Shown: positions 1 through 10,100, counted from the first letter of the stretch. The stretch: DNA of 22,500 nucleotides from Prorocentrum cordatum (GCA_963575745.1 CAUYUJ010000171.1:1-22500), one strand, 5' to 3'. Made by a program: numbers and translations. Notes: generated by a model from the letters alone, not told the origin.

Positions 1-50
1 CATGCCGCTCCAACTCAAGGTCGGTCGAGCCGTCCTGCATAGCTGAGTTG

Positions 51-909
51 TAGACCACGCGAGTCTAACAGCATCAGCCCATCCCGTCATTGTGCGGCTC
101 TGCAACCTCGGGCAGCCCCGCTACAGTGAGGCGGCTAAGCGCCGCTCACATATTTCAATTCGCAGACTCGACACGGCTGAGTCCTCACGCATAGGTGGTG
201 GGTTAGCACACTGCTCAGTTCCTGGTTTGCCTGCAGCCCACCACCTATTCAGCCCAAGCCTTCTTCACTCGAGCCAAACTATAACAAAGGAGACACCGCG
301 TCTCCAATTTAAGGCCGGCCAAGCCGGCATACATTCCGCTGCAGTGAGTCCTTCGGGTGCACACACACTGCAACTCTTGCGGCATCAGTCGACGCCATCT
401 CAGGCCTAAATGGGACGGGCGCCCATGGCGCAACCGTCAATGCGCCACGCAGGGGCGGAGCCGCCTAATACTTACCTCGGCAGCCCACCTAGCGCTCTTT
501 TCTCCACCGGCCTCTCTTTTAGAGGGCCCTGTCCAGGAGCAGTCGCCATTCATGGGCGCGACTTCTCACTTTGCCGCACTAGTGCGGCCAGCGCAGCTTA
601 TTTTAGCAGCCTCGCTAAACAGCGATCGGCTAAGCTCACACAGCAATTCGCAGACTCGCCACGGCTGAGTCTAGGGGGTGGGCTGGCCTAATACTCTTGG
701 TTCGCCCTGGCAGCTCACTACCTTGACAGTCCTAGCCACAAGTGCGTCATGAGAGGACCGTGGCCTCTGCCCCGGCGCATCTCTTTGGCCCCCATCCAGG
801 TGTAGCAGGGTCCCCTTGGTCCCTGCGTGCCTGTGAGGGGCCACACGGAGGTGGGTCCCTGTTGTATGGTCTCGGCTAGCGCCCAGGCACACCCACCTCC
901 CCGCCGCGG
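51..909. repeat. Satellite unit 1 (about 859 bp)
   Basis: It begins TAGACCACGCGAGTCTAACA and is repeated at 910 with high identity throughout. Within the unit AATTCGCAGACTCG.CACGGC occurs at about 159 and 645, each preceded by a GGCTAAG(C) block, so the unit itself arose by an older internal duplication. The first 50 bases resemble 298-345 (CTCCAA.TTAAGGCCGGCCAA type), another trace of that. No gene is supported here. Confidence 0.8.
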
Positions 910-1766
910 TAGGCCACGCGAGTCTAGCAGCATCCAGCCTATCCCGTCAATGTGCGGCTCTGCAACCTTGGGCAGCCCCGCTAACAGTGAGGCGGCTAAG
1001 CGCCGCTCACATATCTCAATTCGCAGACTCGCCACGGCTGAGTCCTCACGCATAGGTGGTGGGTTAGCACACTGCTCAGATCACGGTTTGCATGCAGCCC
1101 ACCACCTATACAGCCCAAGTCATCACACGAGCCTAAACAAAGGAGACACCGCGTCTCCAAATTAAGGCCGGCCAAGCCGACATGCATTCCGCTGCAGTGA
1201 GTCCTACAGGTGCACACTCTCACTGCAACTCTTGCGGCATCTGTCGTCACCATCTCAGGCCTACGTGGGATGGGCGCCCATGGTGCAACCGCCAATGCGC
1301 CACACAGGGGCGGAGCCGCCTAATACCTACCTCGGCAGCCCAACTAGCGCTCTTTTCTCCACCGGCCCCTCTTTAGAGGGCCCTCCTTGAGTAGTCGCCA
1401 TTCATGGGCGCGACTTCTCACTTTGCCGCACTAGTGCGGACAGCACGGCACATTTTTGCAGCCTCGCTAAACAGCGATCGGCTAAGCACACACAGCAATT
1501 CGCAGACTCGCCACGGCTGAGTCTCTAGGTGGTGGGCTGGCCTAATACTCTTGGTTCGCCTTGGCAGCTCACCACCCAGACAGTCCTAGCCACAAGCGCC
1601 TCATGAGAGGACCGTGGCACCTTGCCCCGGCGCATCTCTTTGGCCCCCGTCCAGGTATAGCAGGGTCCCCTTGGTCCCTGTGTGCCTGTGAGGGGCACAC
1701 GGAGGTGGGTCCCTGCTGTCTGGTCTCGGCTAGCGCCCAGGCACACCCACCTCCCCGCCGCGGTCG
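910..1766. repeat. Satellite unit 2 (about 857 bp)
   Basis: It starts TAGGCCACGCGAGTCTAGCA and ends at CCGCCGCGGT near 1764, the same place where unit 1 ends (901-910). Differences from unit 1 are scattered substitutions and small indels (net offset falls from 859 to 854). After 1766 the sequence is unrelated, so this is the right boundary of the array; the left boundary is outside the window. Confidence 0.8.
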
Positions 1767-2286
1767 GCCCGTACAGGCCTTTCAGCTGCAGCGTACGCCC
1801 TGCAACACGGCAATGCCATTCTGGCCCTTCTTCCTCCCCCGCCTCTTATGACTTCCCCCGCTCTTCCTCCAGTCCAGATCTCCTCCCATGGAGGTTTGGA
1901 CAGCCGCAATGCGGCCTGGCCATTTTGGCCCTCCGTCCAGCTCTTCCCTCTCAATAGCCGTCCGAAATTCGGAAGGCACTCCCAGGCAGGTCTTTTCTTT
2001 TTCCTGCCTCGCACTGCTCTCTGCATCGAGGGCTGCCCTACTATGGGCAACGAAGCAGGGTGCCGCTGATGTCTCTCTTCGCACGGCGCTGCAATATCCT
2101 CCTCTCTCGATCTGATTCCTCTCCTCCCCTCCCTCAGCGCCAATACCTCTCTCCTGACAGTTTTCGGGACGAGAGCGGAAGCAGCTCAGCGTCCATGCTC
2201 TCGGGCTTCTCGTGTGCAGCCTGTGCCAGTCCTGTTGGCCGCTGCGCTCAAGCTAACTTGCAACGAGCTTAGTATAGTCAAGAGCC
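1767..2286. other. Pyrimidine-biased spacer with no gene seen
   Basis: It contains two loosely similar blocks (GCCATTCTGGCCCTTC at about 1815 and GCCATTTTGGCCCTCC at about 1920). Open frames on either strand lack codon bias or recognisable motifs. Confidence 0.5.
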
Positions 2287-2545
2287 TCCCTCCTCCTCAT
2301 CTCTCCTGCATCCTCCCTCCTCCCTGCTTCCTCGAATCTCCCCTCCTCCTCCTCCTCCTCCCCCGCCCCCGCCACCGCCTCCTCCTCCTCCTCCTCCTCA
2401 ACCTCCTCCTGCTCCTCCTCCTCGTCCTCCTCCGCCTCCGCCACCGCCTCCTCCTCCTCCTCTTCCTCCTCCCTCCTCCCCCCTCCTCCCCCTCCTCCCC
2501 CTCCTCCCCCTCCTCCCAACCCTCCTCCTCCTCGCCGCGCCGGCC
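2287..2545. repeat. CCT-rich microsatellite tract
   Basis: Imperfect (CTC/CCT)n with CTCCCC variants covers about 260 bp. Every frame is open over it (Leu/Pro/Ser, or Glu/Gly/Arg on the other strand), so ORFs crossing it are not evidence of a gene. Confidence 0.85.
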
Positions 2546-3130
2546 GCCCCGTGCCGCCTCTCTGGGCGCCTCGGCGTGCGCCCCGCGCCCCGTGGGCGGG
2601 CCCGCCGAGGTGGCGCCGCGGCTGCCGCCCCGCGGGCGCTGCGTGGGCGCTCGTGGCAGGCGCCCAGGCGCGCCGCGGGGGCGAAGGCCAGCCCTCGAGG
2701 AATAGAGCAAGACACGGACGTCTTGGCCCGAAGTTCCGCGCGGGCTTCTGCTGCGCGCCTGCCCCCCCCCCCCCCCCCCAGCGGAGCCTCAGGCGCTGCC
2801 CGTGGCGCGCCACGCGGGGACACACAGACAAATACAGTCGGGGCGTTGACCTCAGGAACCCTAAATAAGGAGCGAGGCCCTTTTGTACCATGAGTGAAAA
2901 ACTTCGATTTCCGATCGGGAACACCAGGAAAGCCTGAGGCAAGCTGCGAAACATTCAAGGAACGCGGAGCCCCTCCCCAACGAAAAGGGCTCCTTCCTCA
3001 GGGCCTCGACTGTAGTGGAATCTGGTTTAATGATTTGTACCGGGGGCGCCCCCCCCGTCCCATTTCCACTAGCCGGAACTGCCGTCACCCGAAAAGCACC
3101 AGTTGCGGCAAACCTGGTTTAGGGAATCTG
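2546..3130. other. GC-rich block with C18 run, then unique sequence
   Basis: 2546-2760 is extremely GC-rich; the plus frame ending at TAG 2703-2705 has many G/C-ending codons and could be a decayed exon, but nothing is recognised. A pure run of 18 C lies at 2762-2779. From 2830 the sequence is of ordinary composition, with a short inverted pair (AGGAGCGAGGCCCTTTTG near 2869 and CGAAAAGGGCTCCTT near 2980). Confidence 0.4.
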
Positions 3131-3399
3131 GACAATTGAGGGGCCCCAGGGCCCTATCACTAACCGGGTCCCCTTACCCGGGGTCCTGGCTATACCCGAA
3201 AAAAGGCACAAAGAATAGGATTCCCTAACAGTCCTATCATTGAATGTTAGATGTGCTTAAGATGTAGGAAACAAGGTTCCAAACGTGTCTGGAGCATGTC
3301 TCTTGCATGTTTAGAGCATGGTTAAGGCATGTTTTGGACATCTGGCAACTATTTGGCAGCATGCTTCCTCTCCATTGATCGACCTCCACAACAGTATAA

Positions 3400-3566
3400 G
3401 TTGAAGGGGCCCTGGGACACACAAGCAAATAGGCACAAATAACAGGACTCCCCGTGTTGTCCCACATCTTCTGGGTTTTCGTCTGCCCCCCACTTCCCAT
3501 GTTTTCCTATATTTCTCTGGGGGGTCGACGATTCATTGTGTCTGTGTGCTTTTTCCTTCCTGAAGC
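3400..3566. repeat. Dispersed repeat R, copy 1
   Basis: From GTTGAAGGGGCCCTGGGACA to TTTTTCCTTCCTGAA it aligns over its whole length with 18861-19027. Shared blocks are CATCTTCTGGGTT, CCCATGTTTTCCTATATTT, CGACGA and TGTGTCTGTGTG. It is non-coding in appearance and lies 38 bp before family-2 copy 1. Confidence 0.7.
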
Positions 3567-3604
3567 ATAAGATACACGCCGTGGCTTTCATAGCAGGCTT
3601 GCAT

Positions 3605-3770
3605 TTAGGTCGGGCCTGTCCCCCTGCAGGGGGATTATGGGCGGAAACATACAAAACAATACCCCGAAATTACTCCAGCTGGTAACAACATACGCAAAAA
3701 ATCGTCCCCAGACTATGCTTTGACAATTTTCTAATATTCCTCCTCCTGTAGAGGGACACGCCCGACTTAA
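3605..3770. mobile_element. Family-2 inverted-repeat element, copy 1
   Basis: The ends are TTAGGTCGGGCCTGTCCCCC and GGGACACGCCCGACTTAA. The interior has AATCGTCCCCAGACTATG, which aligns with copies 2 and 3. Length is 166 bp, almost equal to copy 3 (165 bp). There is no ORF of note. Confidence 0.75.
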
Positions 3771-3771
3771 G

Positions 3772-3910
3772 CTTACATCACATAGCTTGCACCACATGGC
3801 TTACGCTACATAGCTTACACTCCAATTCCGACTCACGCCACATCAATTGCACGACGCAGCTTGCACCTCAGTGCTATCCCCCCCCTGGCTAGCACCACGC
3901 AACTTGCCAC
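3772..3910 (+). repeat. Degenerate 14-bp tandem repeat
   Basis: Units of the type CTTGCACCACATAG run on from the end of family-2 copy 1 (CTTACATCACATAG, CTTGCACCACATGG, CTTACGCTACATAG, then decayed copies to CTTGCCACGG). Confidence 0.6.
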
Positions 3911-4309
3911 GGATACCGTTCACCCCCGCGGTGAAACGACTCACTCTTTGGGGTCCGCGATGGCTACTGTACAGCCTACGACACAAACCTCGAAATGGAA
4001 ATGTGCACTTGTCATAAGGTGGCATTCGCGCGCACATCATGAACAGGACAGCCCCACGCAGTCACATCGGGCGCTGCACGCACGCTGAGCAGGTCTCGAG
4101 CAAAGAAGTTGACACTCTGCGACCCCTGACGCGCCTGGGCGGCGGGCGCCTCCGTGCTCGAACCACCTTGCGGTTTTGACCCCGAACTTCTGATTATCAC
4201 GAGTGAGTGCCGGACGGGCCCCGCAAGCTTCAGCAATAATGCGAATTTGTGCGGCAGGTGGCTCGCGATGAAGGCCGCAAGCGGTCTCAAGCGGTCTCGA
4301 AGGGTACAA

Positions 4310-4660
4310 AGTGCACCTAAAACCTCGGCGCCGAGCGCATCCGCGCGCCCTGCGCGGCCCCAAAGTGCCACGAGGCCTTCGGCGCTGAGCACGCCCACGC
4401 GTCTCACGCGGTCTCAACATGACACGAAGCCCTCGGCGCCGAGCCCAATCGCGAGTCTCACAAGACTTCGCGACGCGTCAGAGTGCAACGAAACCTTGGG
4501 CGCCGAGCACACCCTTGCGTCCCGCAGGATCCCAGAGTGCTGCGAAACCCTCGGCGCCGCGCCTCACATGGCCTCAAAGCGCCGCGAAACCTCGGCGCCG
4601 AGCGCACCCGCGAGATCCGCGAGAGACCCAAAGTGCAACGAAACCTTGTGTCACACCCTG
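4310..4660 (+). repeat. Minisatellite, about 54-bp period, 7 degenerate units
   Basis: The unit core ACGAAACCTCGGCGCCGAGC recurs near 4317, 4368, 4421, 4486, 4543, 4582 and 4636, followed by a C/G-rich arm and CCAAAGTGCAACG. Spacing varies from 40 to 63. The unit contains the palindrome CTCGGCGCCGAG. The repeat changes reading frame between units, so it is not a protein repeat. Confidence 0.7.
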
Positions 4661-5039
4661 CGTCCCCGAACAATGAATGCTTCTTAATACACTTGAGCCC
4701 CCTGATGCATTAGCTGGTCAGGGAAGCGCGAAAGCCTGTCATAACGCAAACTCACAAGGAGCAAGCGTGCAAGCATGTAGGATGAGGGACGGCAAAGGCA
4801 GACACTAGAGTTGGAACCCTGACGAAGACGCCGCGCAATATGCAGGCCCGGCGCGAGCGCGGAATTTCGGACTGTAGAATATTCTGATATACAAAAACAT
4901 GTGAATATGTACATGTGTGTACATGCCATGTGTGTAGATTCCCTTCCTTCCTTCTCCTCCGCCTCATCCTCCTCCTCTTCCTCTAATCCTTCTCCTCTCT
5001 GATCTTCCTACCACTCCACAGGAAGAAGAGATAGCGCAC
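4661..5039. other. Spacer with no gene seen
   Basis: Mixed composition, ending in a CCT-rich stretch (4950-5010). No exon-like codon bias and no repeat unit was recognised. Confidence 0.4.
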
Positions 5040-5157
5040 CGAAACAAAACGTGAACGACTGTACCCCGAAGGTCTCCGTCACGGTCGCCTCGTTGGCCGA
5101 ACCCTCGCCCGGCACCACAGCAAGCCACGGCAGCCCCAAGATGCCGTCGAACTGCAC
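5040..5157 (-). CDS. Possible pepsin-like (A1) aspartic protease exon
   Basis: On the minus strand a frame of 39 residues reads VQFDGILGLPWLAV, then an acidic linker, then FGVQSFTFCFG. In pepsin/cathepsin D-type proteases the block FDGILGLG, about 20-30 residues ahead of a Q....FSFYL strand, lies in the N-terminal lobe, and the spacing fits. A pyrimidine-rich tract ending in AG (5159-5158) precedes it, and G|GTGCGC (donor at 5039-5038) follows, so it looks like one internal exon. No catalytic DTG motif or neighbouring exon is visible in either direction, so it may be a relic or part of a gene whose other exons are lost in repeats. The match is short and made by eye; coincidence is possible. 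Confidence 0.35.
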
Positions 5158-5416
5158 CTCCGAGGAGGACGAGGGCGGACGATGTAGGAGGACGCGCCCG
5201 AGGGGGAGAAAGACTACATAAGGCAAAGACGATGAGGAATCGTGCTGGAAGGAATCTTGGGGCACATTGTTTATCGATGTTTGAGGGTCCTCAGGTGCCC
5301 CAGAGCTTCTAGGGGGCCCGGGGGCCATCGGGGGATGAGCAACTTCTGTGGGGCAGCTGCTGGCTGGCAGGCCGAGTTCATATTTTGCGCGCCTAGTGTG
5401 TACAAAATTATTGGTG

Positions 5417-5475
5417 TATATGAGTATATATATATACACATACATATCTATACATATATATATATATGTATAGGT
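5417..5475. repeat. TA/CA microsatellite
   Basis: Alternating TATATA with ACACATACATA interruptions over about 60 bp; one of the very few AT-rich spots in the window. Confidence 0.8.
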
Positions 5476-5759
5476 GTATTGACCATCGTGCTACTACAGG
5501 AAGGTAAAAGAAGGCACGAGGGGGCTTTTCTGGCCACGGCGAGCCTCGGCCACAAAGAGGCTCCCCTACCGAGACCTGAGAGACGGCCCGATGATCAGGG
5601 CCCCCCTTGAACCCAACGTGGCTCTCACTGCAACGTCTTGACTGTACGTCGTATGTGCTGGTTTGGCCTCTGAGGCCTCCGGGGTCCACGGGACCTCACG
5701 TGTGCTCAAGAGGCCTCTCGAGGTCCTCTGGGGGCCTCCCTCAGCCTCCGGGGACCTCC

Positions 5760-6340
5760 GGAGGTGGTGGGGAAGGAGGAGGGGGAGGAGGAGGAGGAGG
5801 AGGAGGAGGAGGAGGAGGAGGAGGAGGAGGAGGAGGAGGAGGAGGAGGAGGAGGAGGAGGCGGAGAAGGAGGACGTGTGGAGGAGGCGGGTAGGAGGGTA
5901 GGACGGAGGGGAGGAGAAGAGGATGAGGAGGAGGAGTAGGAGGAGGGGCGGAGGAGGAGGAGGAGGAGGGGGAAAGGAGAGGGAGGAAGGAGGATGAGGT
6001 GGGGGGGAGGGGAGGCGGGGGGGGAACCACCCCTGAAAACAACACACCCCGCCAACACACACAGGGAGAGGAAGGAGGAGAGGAGGAGAAGAGGAGGATG
6101 AGGAGGAGGAGGGAGGAGGAGAGGGAGATGGAGGGGCCGGCGTTTCGGAAGAACTCAAATGCCATCGGGTCCTGGAGACCGCAAGGGAGAGGAGGAAGAG
6201 GAAGGGGAAAACGAGGACGAAAGAGCGGCGGGGTGGGATGGAGGCGCGGGGGAATGGGGAGGGAGGGAAACGGAGGGGGGGGGGAGGGGTGAGTGAGCAG
6301 GCCAGGAGCAGGAGGAGGGGGAGCAGGAGGCCGCTCCCCG
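5760..6340. repeat. GGA-rich tract
   Basis: Imperfect (GGA)n with a nearly pure run of about 25 units at 5786-5862, then diverged G/A-rich sequence interrupted at 6020-6065 and 6140-6200. It includes G runs at 6000-6030 and 6273-6286. Open frames of 100-270 codons on both strands are by-products of the stop-free triplets. Confidence 0.85.
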
Positions 6341-6514
6341 CCCCCGCGAGAAATAAAAAAAAACACCTGCCCCGTCCTTCTGGGGCCACTCCTCGAAGCT
6401 CAGGGAGGGGCCCCAATTTCGCCAGAATGTGTTTTTATTTCCTATCGCGCTCACGGTCGGTATTTAATATTACCAGTGTGGGTGGGCTAGCGGAGATAGT
6501 CCCACTCCCTGCTC

Positions 6515-6750
6515 GTCCCTCCTCCTCCTCCTCCTCCTCCTCCTCTCCTCCTCGCCTCCGGGCCCCCCTCCTCCTCCCTCCTCCTCCTCCTCCTCCTCCT
6601 CCTCCTCTTCCTGCTCCTCCTCCTGCTCCTCTCCCTCCTTCTCCCTCTCCTCCTGCTCCTGCTTCTCCTCCTCCTCCTCCTCCTCCTCCTCGTCGTCGTG
6701 GTCGTGGTCGCAGTCATCGTCGTCGACGTCGCCGTCGTCGCCGTTGTCGT

Positions 6751-6781
<31 letters not shown>

Positions 6782-7640
6782 CATCTTCTCCTTCTCCTCC
6801 TCCTTCTCCTTCGCATCACCATCATCATCCTCATCATCATCATCCTCATCATCATCATCATCATCATCATCATGACCATCATCATCATCATCATCATCAT
6901 CAACATCAGCAGCAGCATCAGCAGCATCAGCATCATCAAATTCGTCATCAGCATCATCATCCTTATCATTATCATCATAATCATCATCATAATCCTGGTC
7001 ATCATCGTCACCATCATCATGATCATCGGCATCAGCATCATCACTAGCATCAGCATCAACATCATCAGCATCAACAATATTATCATCATTAGCAGCATCA
7101 TCATCACCAGCATCATCGACATCATCATGACCATGACCATGACCATCACCACTACCATCATCATCATCATCATCACCATCATCAGCAGCATCATCATCAT
7201 CAGCGTCGTCGTCATCGCCATCACTAGCAGCAGCATCGTCCTCGTAGTCATCATCATCACCACCATCGACAACACCATCGACAACATCATGCCCATCACC
7301 GTGATTGACATCGTCATCATCGTCAGGAGCATCATACCCATCATCATAATCATCATCAGTATCACCTCAATCGCATCAGCATCATCAGCACCATCGTCAG
7401 CATCATCAGCATCAACATCAATACCATCACCCCTCATCATCATCACCATCATTATCCGCAGCCGCATCATCCGCACTGTCATCAACAACACCACCATGCA
7501 AATAATCATCATCATCATCATCATCATCATCACCATCATCATCATCAGCAGCATCATCATCATCATCACCATCAGCAACAACAGCAGCATCAGCAACAAC
7601 AACAATAACAGCATCGTCATCATCACTTGCGTCGTATTCC
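6515..7640. repeat. TCN triplet tract, 1.1 kb (TCC to TCG to TCA)
   Basis: The tract passes from (TCC)n (6515-6690) to (GTC)n (6690-6790), a short TCC patch, and then over 800 bp of (ATC/CAT)n with AGC and GAC interruptions to 7640. Every frame is open on both strands, giving runs of His, Ile, Ser, Asp or Met. The triplet register is kept across most of the length. Confidence 0.9.
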
Positions 7641-8263
7641 TCCTTCGTTTCCTCCTCCTTCGCTTCCTTTTCCTTCTCCTACGCTGCTTCGGTCCAGTCA
7701 TCTTGCCCGAAGCACCGCACGGACCTGGAAATCAAGAATTTCTGAACCCACGGACTTCGGCGAGTTAGTGCACCGAAATCGCTCAATTCAAGAATCATGG
7801 CCTACACAGTCACCGTGGTGACTCTGAGGGTCCGTACTTGGGACCCGTTTGGGCTCTCGGTTCCCTGATTTTGGTCTTGGAAGCCTCCACAAGGGCATCC
7901 CGAGAGCTCTGGAGACCACCAGCGACCACCAGAGCCCTCAGCGGACAAGCCGATTGGGGGAGCAAGAACTTGTTGAACACCGCTACGAAAAAAGCTGGCA
8001 AAAATGAAAGTTGGAAATCAAGAGAAAGTGGAAATGGCCAGAACTAGAAAAAGCAAGAGCTAAAACGAACCCGAGATAGCTGGAACTAGATCGCCAAGGC
8101 CAGAAGAACCAAAGGAATCTTGCAAGGGCTGGAACAAGTAGAAGGGCTGGCCCCAGCTACTTTTCCAAGCTTCCCTGTACTCCCCAGGAGGGGTGCGTTC
8201 CGACCAGGACTTCCAGCAGCGAGTCCAGCCGTGGTGATGACATAAGGTCAGCGGTATCGGTAT
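7641..8263. other. Spacer of ordinary composition with no confident gene
   Basis: Two overlapping opposite-strand frames exist (about 7838-8047 plus and 7810-8001 minus). Neither shows G/C-ending codon bias or a motif. The last part (8000-8160) is A/G-rich and contains several degenerate AGCTGGAA(C)/GGGCTGGAAC units. Confidence 0.4.
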
Positions 8264-8435
8264 CTCCTCGTCCTCCTCGTCCTCGTCCTCGTCCTCCTCC
8301 TCCTCCTCCTCCTCCTCATCCGACCCCTCCTCCTCCGACCCCTCCGACTGCGAGGAAAGGGTAACGGTATTGGTACCTCCTCCTCCTCCTCCTGAAGTCC
8401 CTCCTCCTCCTCCTCCTCCTCCTCCTGGAGGCCTC
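8264..8435. repeat. CCT/CTC microsatellite tract
   Basis: Two (CCT)n blocks (8264-8345 and 8376-8430) are separated by a short unique stretch. GGTATCGGTATC (8251) and GGTAACGGTATTGGTA (8358) precede the two blocks, suggesting a local duplication of spacer plus repeat. Confidence 0.75.
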
Positions 8436-8569
8436 GAGGGTCGAACAAGCTGTCACCGCGCCCCCGCCCCTGGCACGGCGCCCGGGGAAAAAGGTGGCAG
8501 CACGAGGGGCACGACCCCACGGGCTGAGCACGCAACCGCCCGGCGGCCCGAGAGCCGACCCCGAGACCC

Positions 8570-8703
8570 GGCCGACGGTAAGGGCGAATAGCCCAGGGGC
8601 GGGCATTACGCGTATTCGCCCGGGAGCCTTGTCGAAGACATAGATCATCGGCGCACCTGAATACATGTATTGCTCTCCCCTGGGCATTCGCCCCTGTCGT
8701 CGC
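8570..8703. repeat. Imperfect 134-bp palindrome
   Basis: The left arm GGCCGACGGTAAGGGCGAAT then AGCCCAGGGG pairs with the right arm (complement GGCGACGACAGGGGCGAAT, then GCCCAGGGG), and similarity continues inward (GGCATTACGCGTATTC against GCAATACATGTATTC). It is probably a decayed inverted-repeat element and is unrelated in sequence to families 1, 2, 4 and 5. Confidence 0.5.
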
Positions 8704-9190
8704 CTCTGAGAGCCTCGGTCCGCCCCGAGCCGCCGAGCCGGCGCGGACAGCCGCACGACCGGCAAGAGGACACGGGCGCCTGAGGCACCTGCCGCCTGCC
8801 GCCTCCCGCGCTGCTCCTCCGCTCACGGGCCTGGAGCGCGCGGCGCTGGGCCTGCGCTCCCGGAGCTGGGCTGGGCTCCGACGGCCTTGCGCAGCGCATC
8901 CGTCGCCACTCCGGCGCGCCTTCGGTCCCCGCGGCCCAAGAACAGCCGCGCCGTGTCGCCCCCGGCCTCGGGGAGGGAGGGCGGGTGCATCGCCTGCTGT
9001 GTGTATGCCATTTCGTGCAGACGAAGATGCAAATGATCACGCGGTGGAGCTGAGCACTCAGCGCCTGAGACCGAACTGACTCGTTGAGCGTCTTTTGGGG
9101 CGGGCTCCCTGCTGGTGGAGGCCTCGGCGACGGAAGCTGCAGGATCACCTCCTGACAGCCATGACAGGCAGCCCGCATGGAAAGGACTCA
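8704..9190. other. GC-rich segment, possibly decayed exon, unassigned
   Basis: The minus strand at about 8830-8970 has an open segment with GC-ending codons (ATDALRKAVGAQPSSGSAGP, stop near 8823), which might be an exon end. No domain is recognised and the frame is lost upstream. 9131-9215 shares blocks (GCAGGATCAC, GATCAGAAGG, CAAATGCCA) with 14117-14175. Confidence 0.3.
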
Positions 9191-9191
9191 C

Positions 9192-9411
9192 GATAAAGAT
9201 CAGAAGGAGAACAAATGCCATACACAGAAACTTTTTGGCGCTCCGCGCGGATTTCCTGGATCTGCGCCGGACCCCCCTGCCTGGCGCGCGGAGCGCGCCA
9301 GGGGCGGCGCCGGAGGCGCCGCCAGGGGGGCCCAGCGCGGATCCAAGAAATCCGCGCGGAGCGCAAAAAAGTTTACGTGTATGGCATTGTTTCTTCTTAT
9401 GATCTTTATTT
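9192..9411. mobile_element. Family-1 inverted-repeat element, copy A
   Basis: Arms of about 75 bp: the left (ATAAAGATCAGAAGGAGAAC then AAATGCCATACACAG and GCGCTCCGCGCGGATTTCC) is repeated in reverse complement on the right with about one mismatch in ten. The core is GGCGCGCGGAGCGCGCCAGG. The outer arm differs from copy D, so this is a separate subfamily. Confidence 0.75.
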
Positions 9412-9490
9412 ATGGCGTTTTTTTATGGCGTTTTTCCTTAGGGCGTTTTATGGCGTTTTTCCGCATGGAGAATTTATGTTATGGCGTTCG
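9411..9490 (+). repeat. ATGGCGTTTT tandem repeat
   Basis: TATGGCGTTTTTT occurs about five times in 75 bp with degeneration (GGGCGTTTTATGGCGTTTTT), starting exactly at the right end of family-1 copy A. Confidence 0.65.
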
Positions 9491-10100
9491 TCCTTCTTCG
9501 AAGGACGCTAGGGCCTTGGGGGGGCCATGGAGGCACTCCGCGAGCGGGGCGCGGCCAGCGAGGGCGGCCAAGGGCGGGGCCGAAGGGAGAGGATGTAAGG
9601 GTAACCCAGATTTCGTACTAGAAGGGAGGGGATCACAACCCTCCCAGACCACAAGCTTTAGACCCCCCCAGACCATCCATGAAAGGGCGGCACTTTGCCC
9701 AGACCCCCCCTAACCCTTCAAGACAGTTCAAATCAGACCCCCCCGCCAAATGTACCCCCCCCTACTTCATTATGTGCGGGTTGACTGCAATCGCCGTTGA
9801 AGGATTCGCCCCCCTGCTCCCCAGGCCACCTGCCCTCGCGCTTCGCGCGGGGCGAGGCGCGGTCGCCTTCGGCCTCCCCGCCGCCGCGCATCTGGAGAGG
9901 AAATCCAACGCAGAAGCCCGGGCGCAAACGGATCCACCGACCCCGTTCCCGCAAGACCAGCTCTTCATCCCGGATCGTCTCCTGATGGGCCCCGGGGCCT
10001 GAAAGCAGCCCCCCAGGCCAAAGGTTGGGGGAAGATGCGGCGACTGCACAAGAAAAAAAAAAAAACGGCGCCTAGGCCGCGAAGCGCGGGAATCTTCGCG
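9491..10100. other. C-rich and GC-rich spacer with no confident gene
   Basis: At 9650-9770 CAGACCCCCC recurs four times. From 9790 to 10002 the plus frame ending in TGA and an opposite minus frame both have many G/C-ending codons, so the strand cannot be chosen. A run of 13 A lies near 10053-10065. Confidence 0.35.

Noticed and set aside
1920-1929. CCATTTTGGC as a possible dinoflagellate spliced-leader relic
   Set aside because: Only this 10-base core agrees; the bases on both sides differ from the leader, and no gene follows.
3772-3910. CRISPR-like regular repeats
   Set aside because: The 14-bp units are contiguous with no unique spacers; the same holds for the other arrays in the window.
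4154-4687. A 177-codon frame over the 54-bp minisatellite
   Set aside because: Repeat units shift frame relative to each other, so no peptide repeat is conserved.
5566-5700. Minus-strand GALIIGPS as the second lobe of an aspartic protease
   Set aside because: It lacks the D(S/T)G triad, and its order relative to the FDGILGL exon is wrong for a single gene.
6487-7768. Open frames of 356 and 404 codons on opposite strands
   Set aside because: They consist of stop-free TCN triplets giving Met, Ile, His or Asp runs; every frame is open there, so length carries no information.
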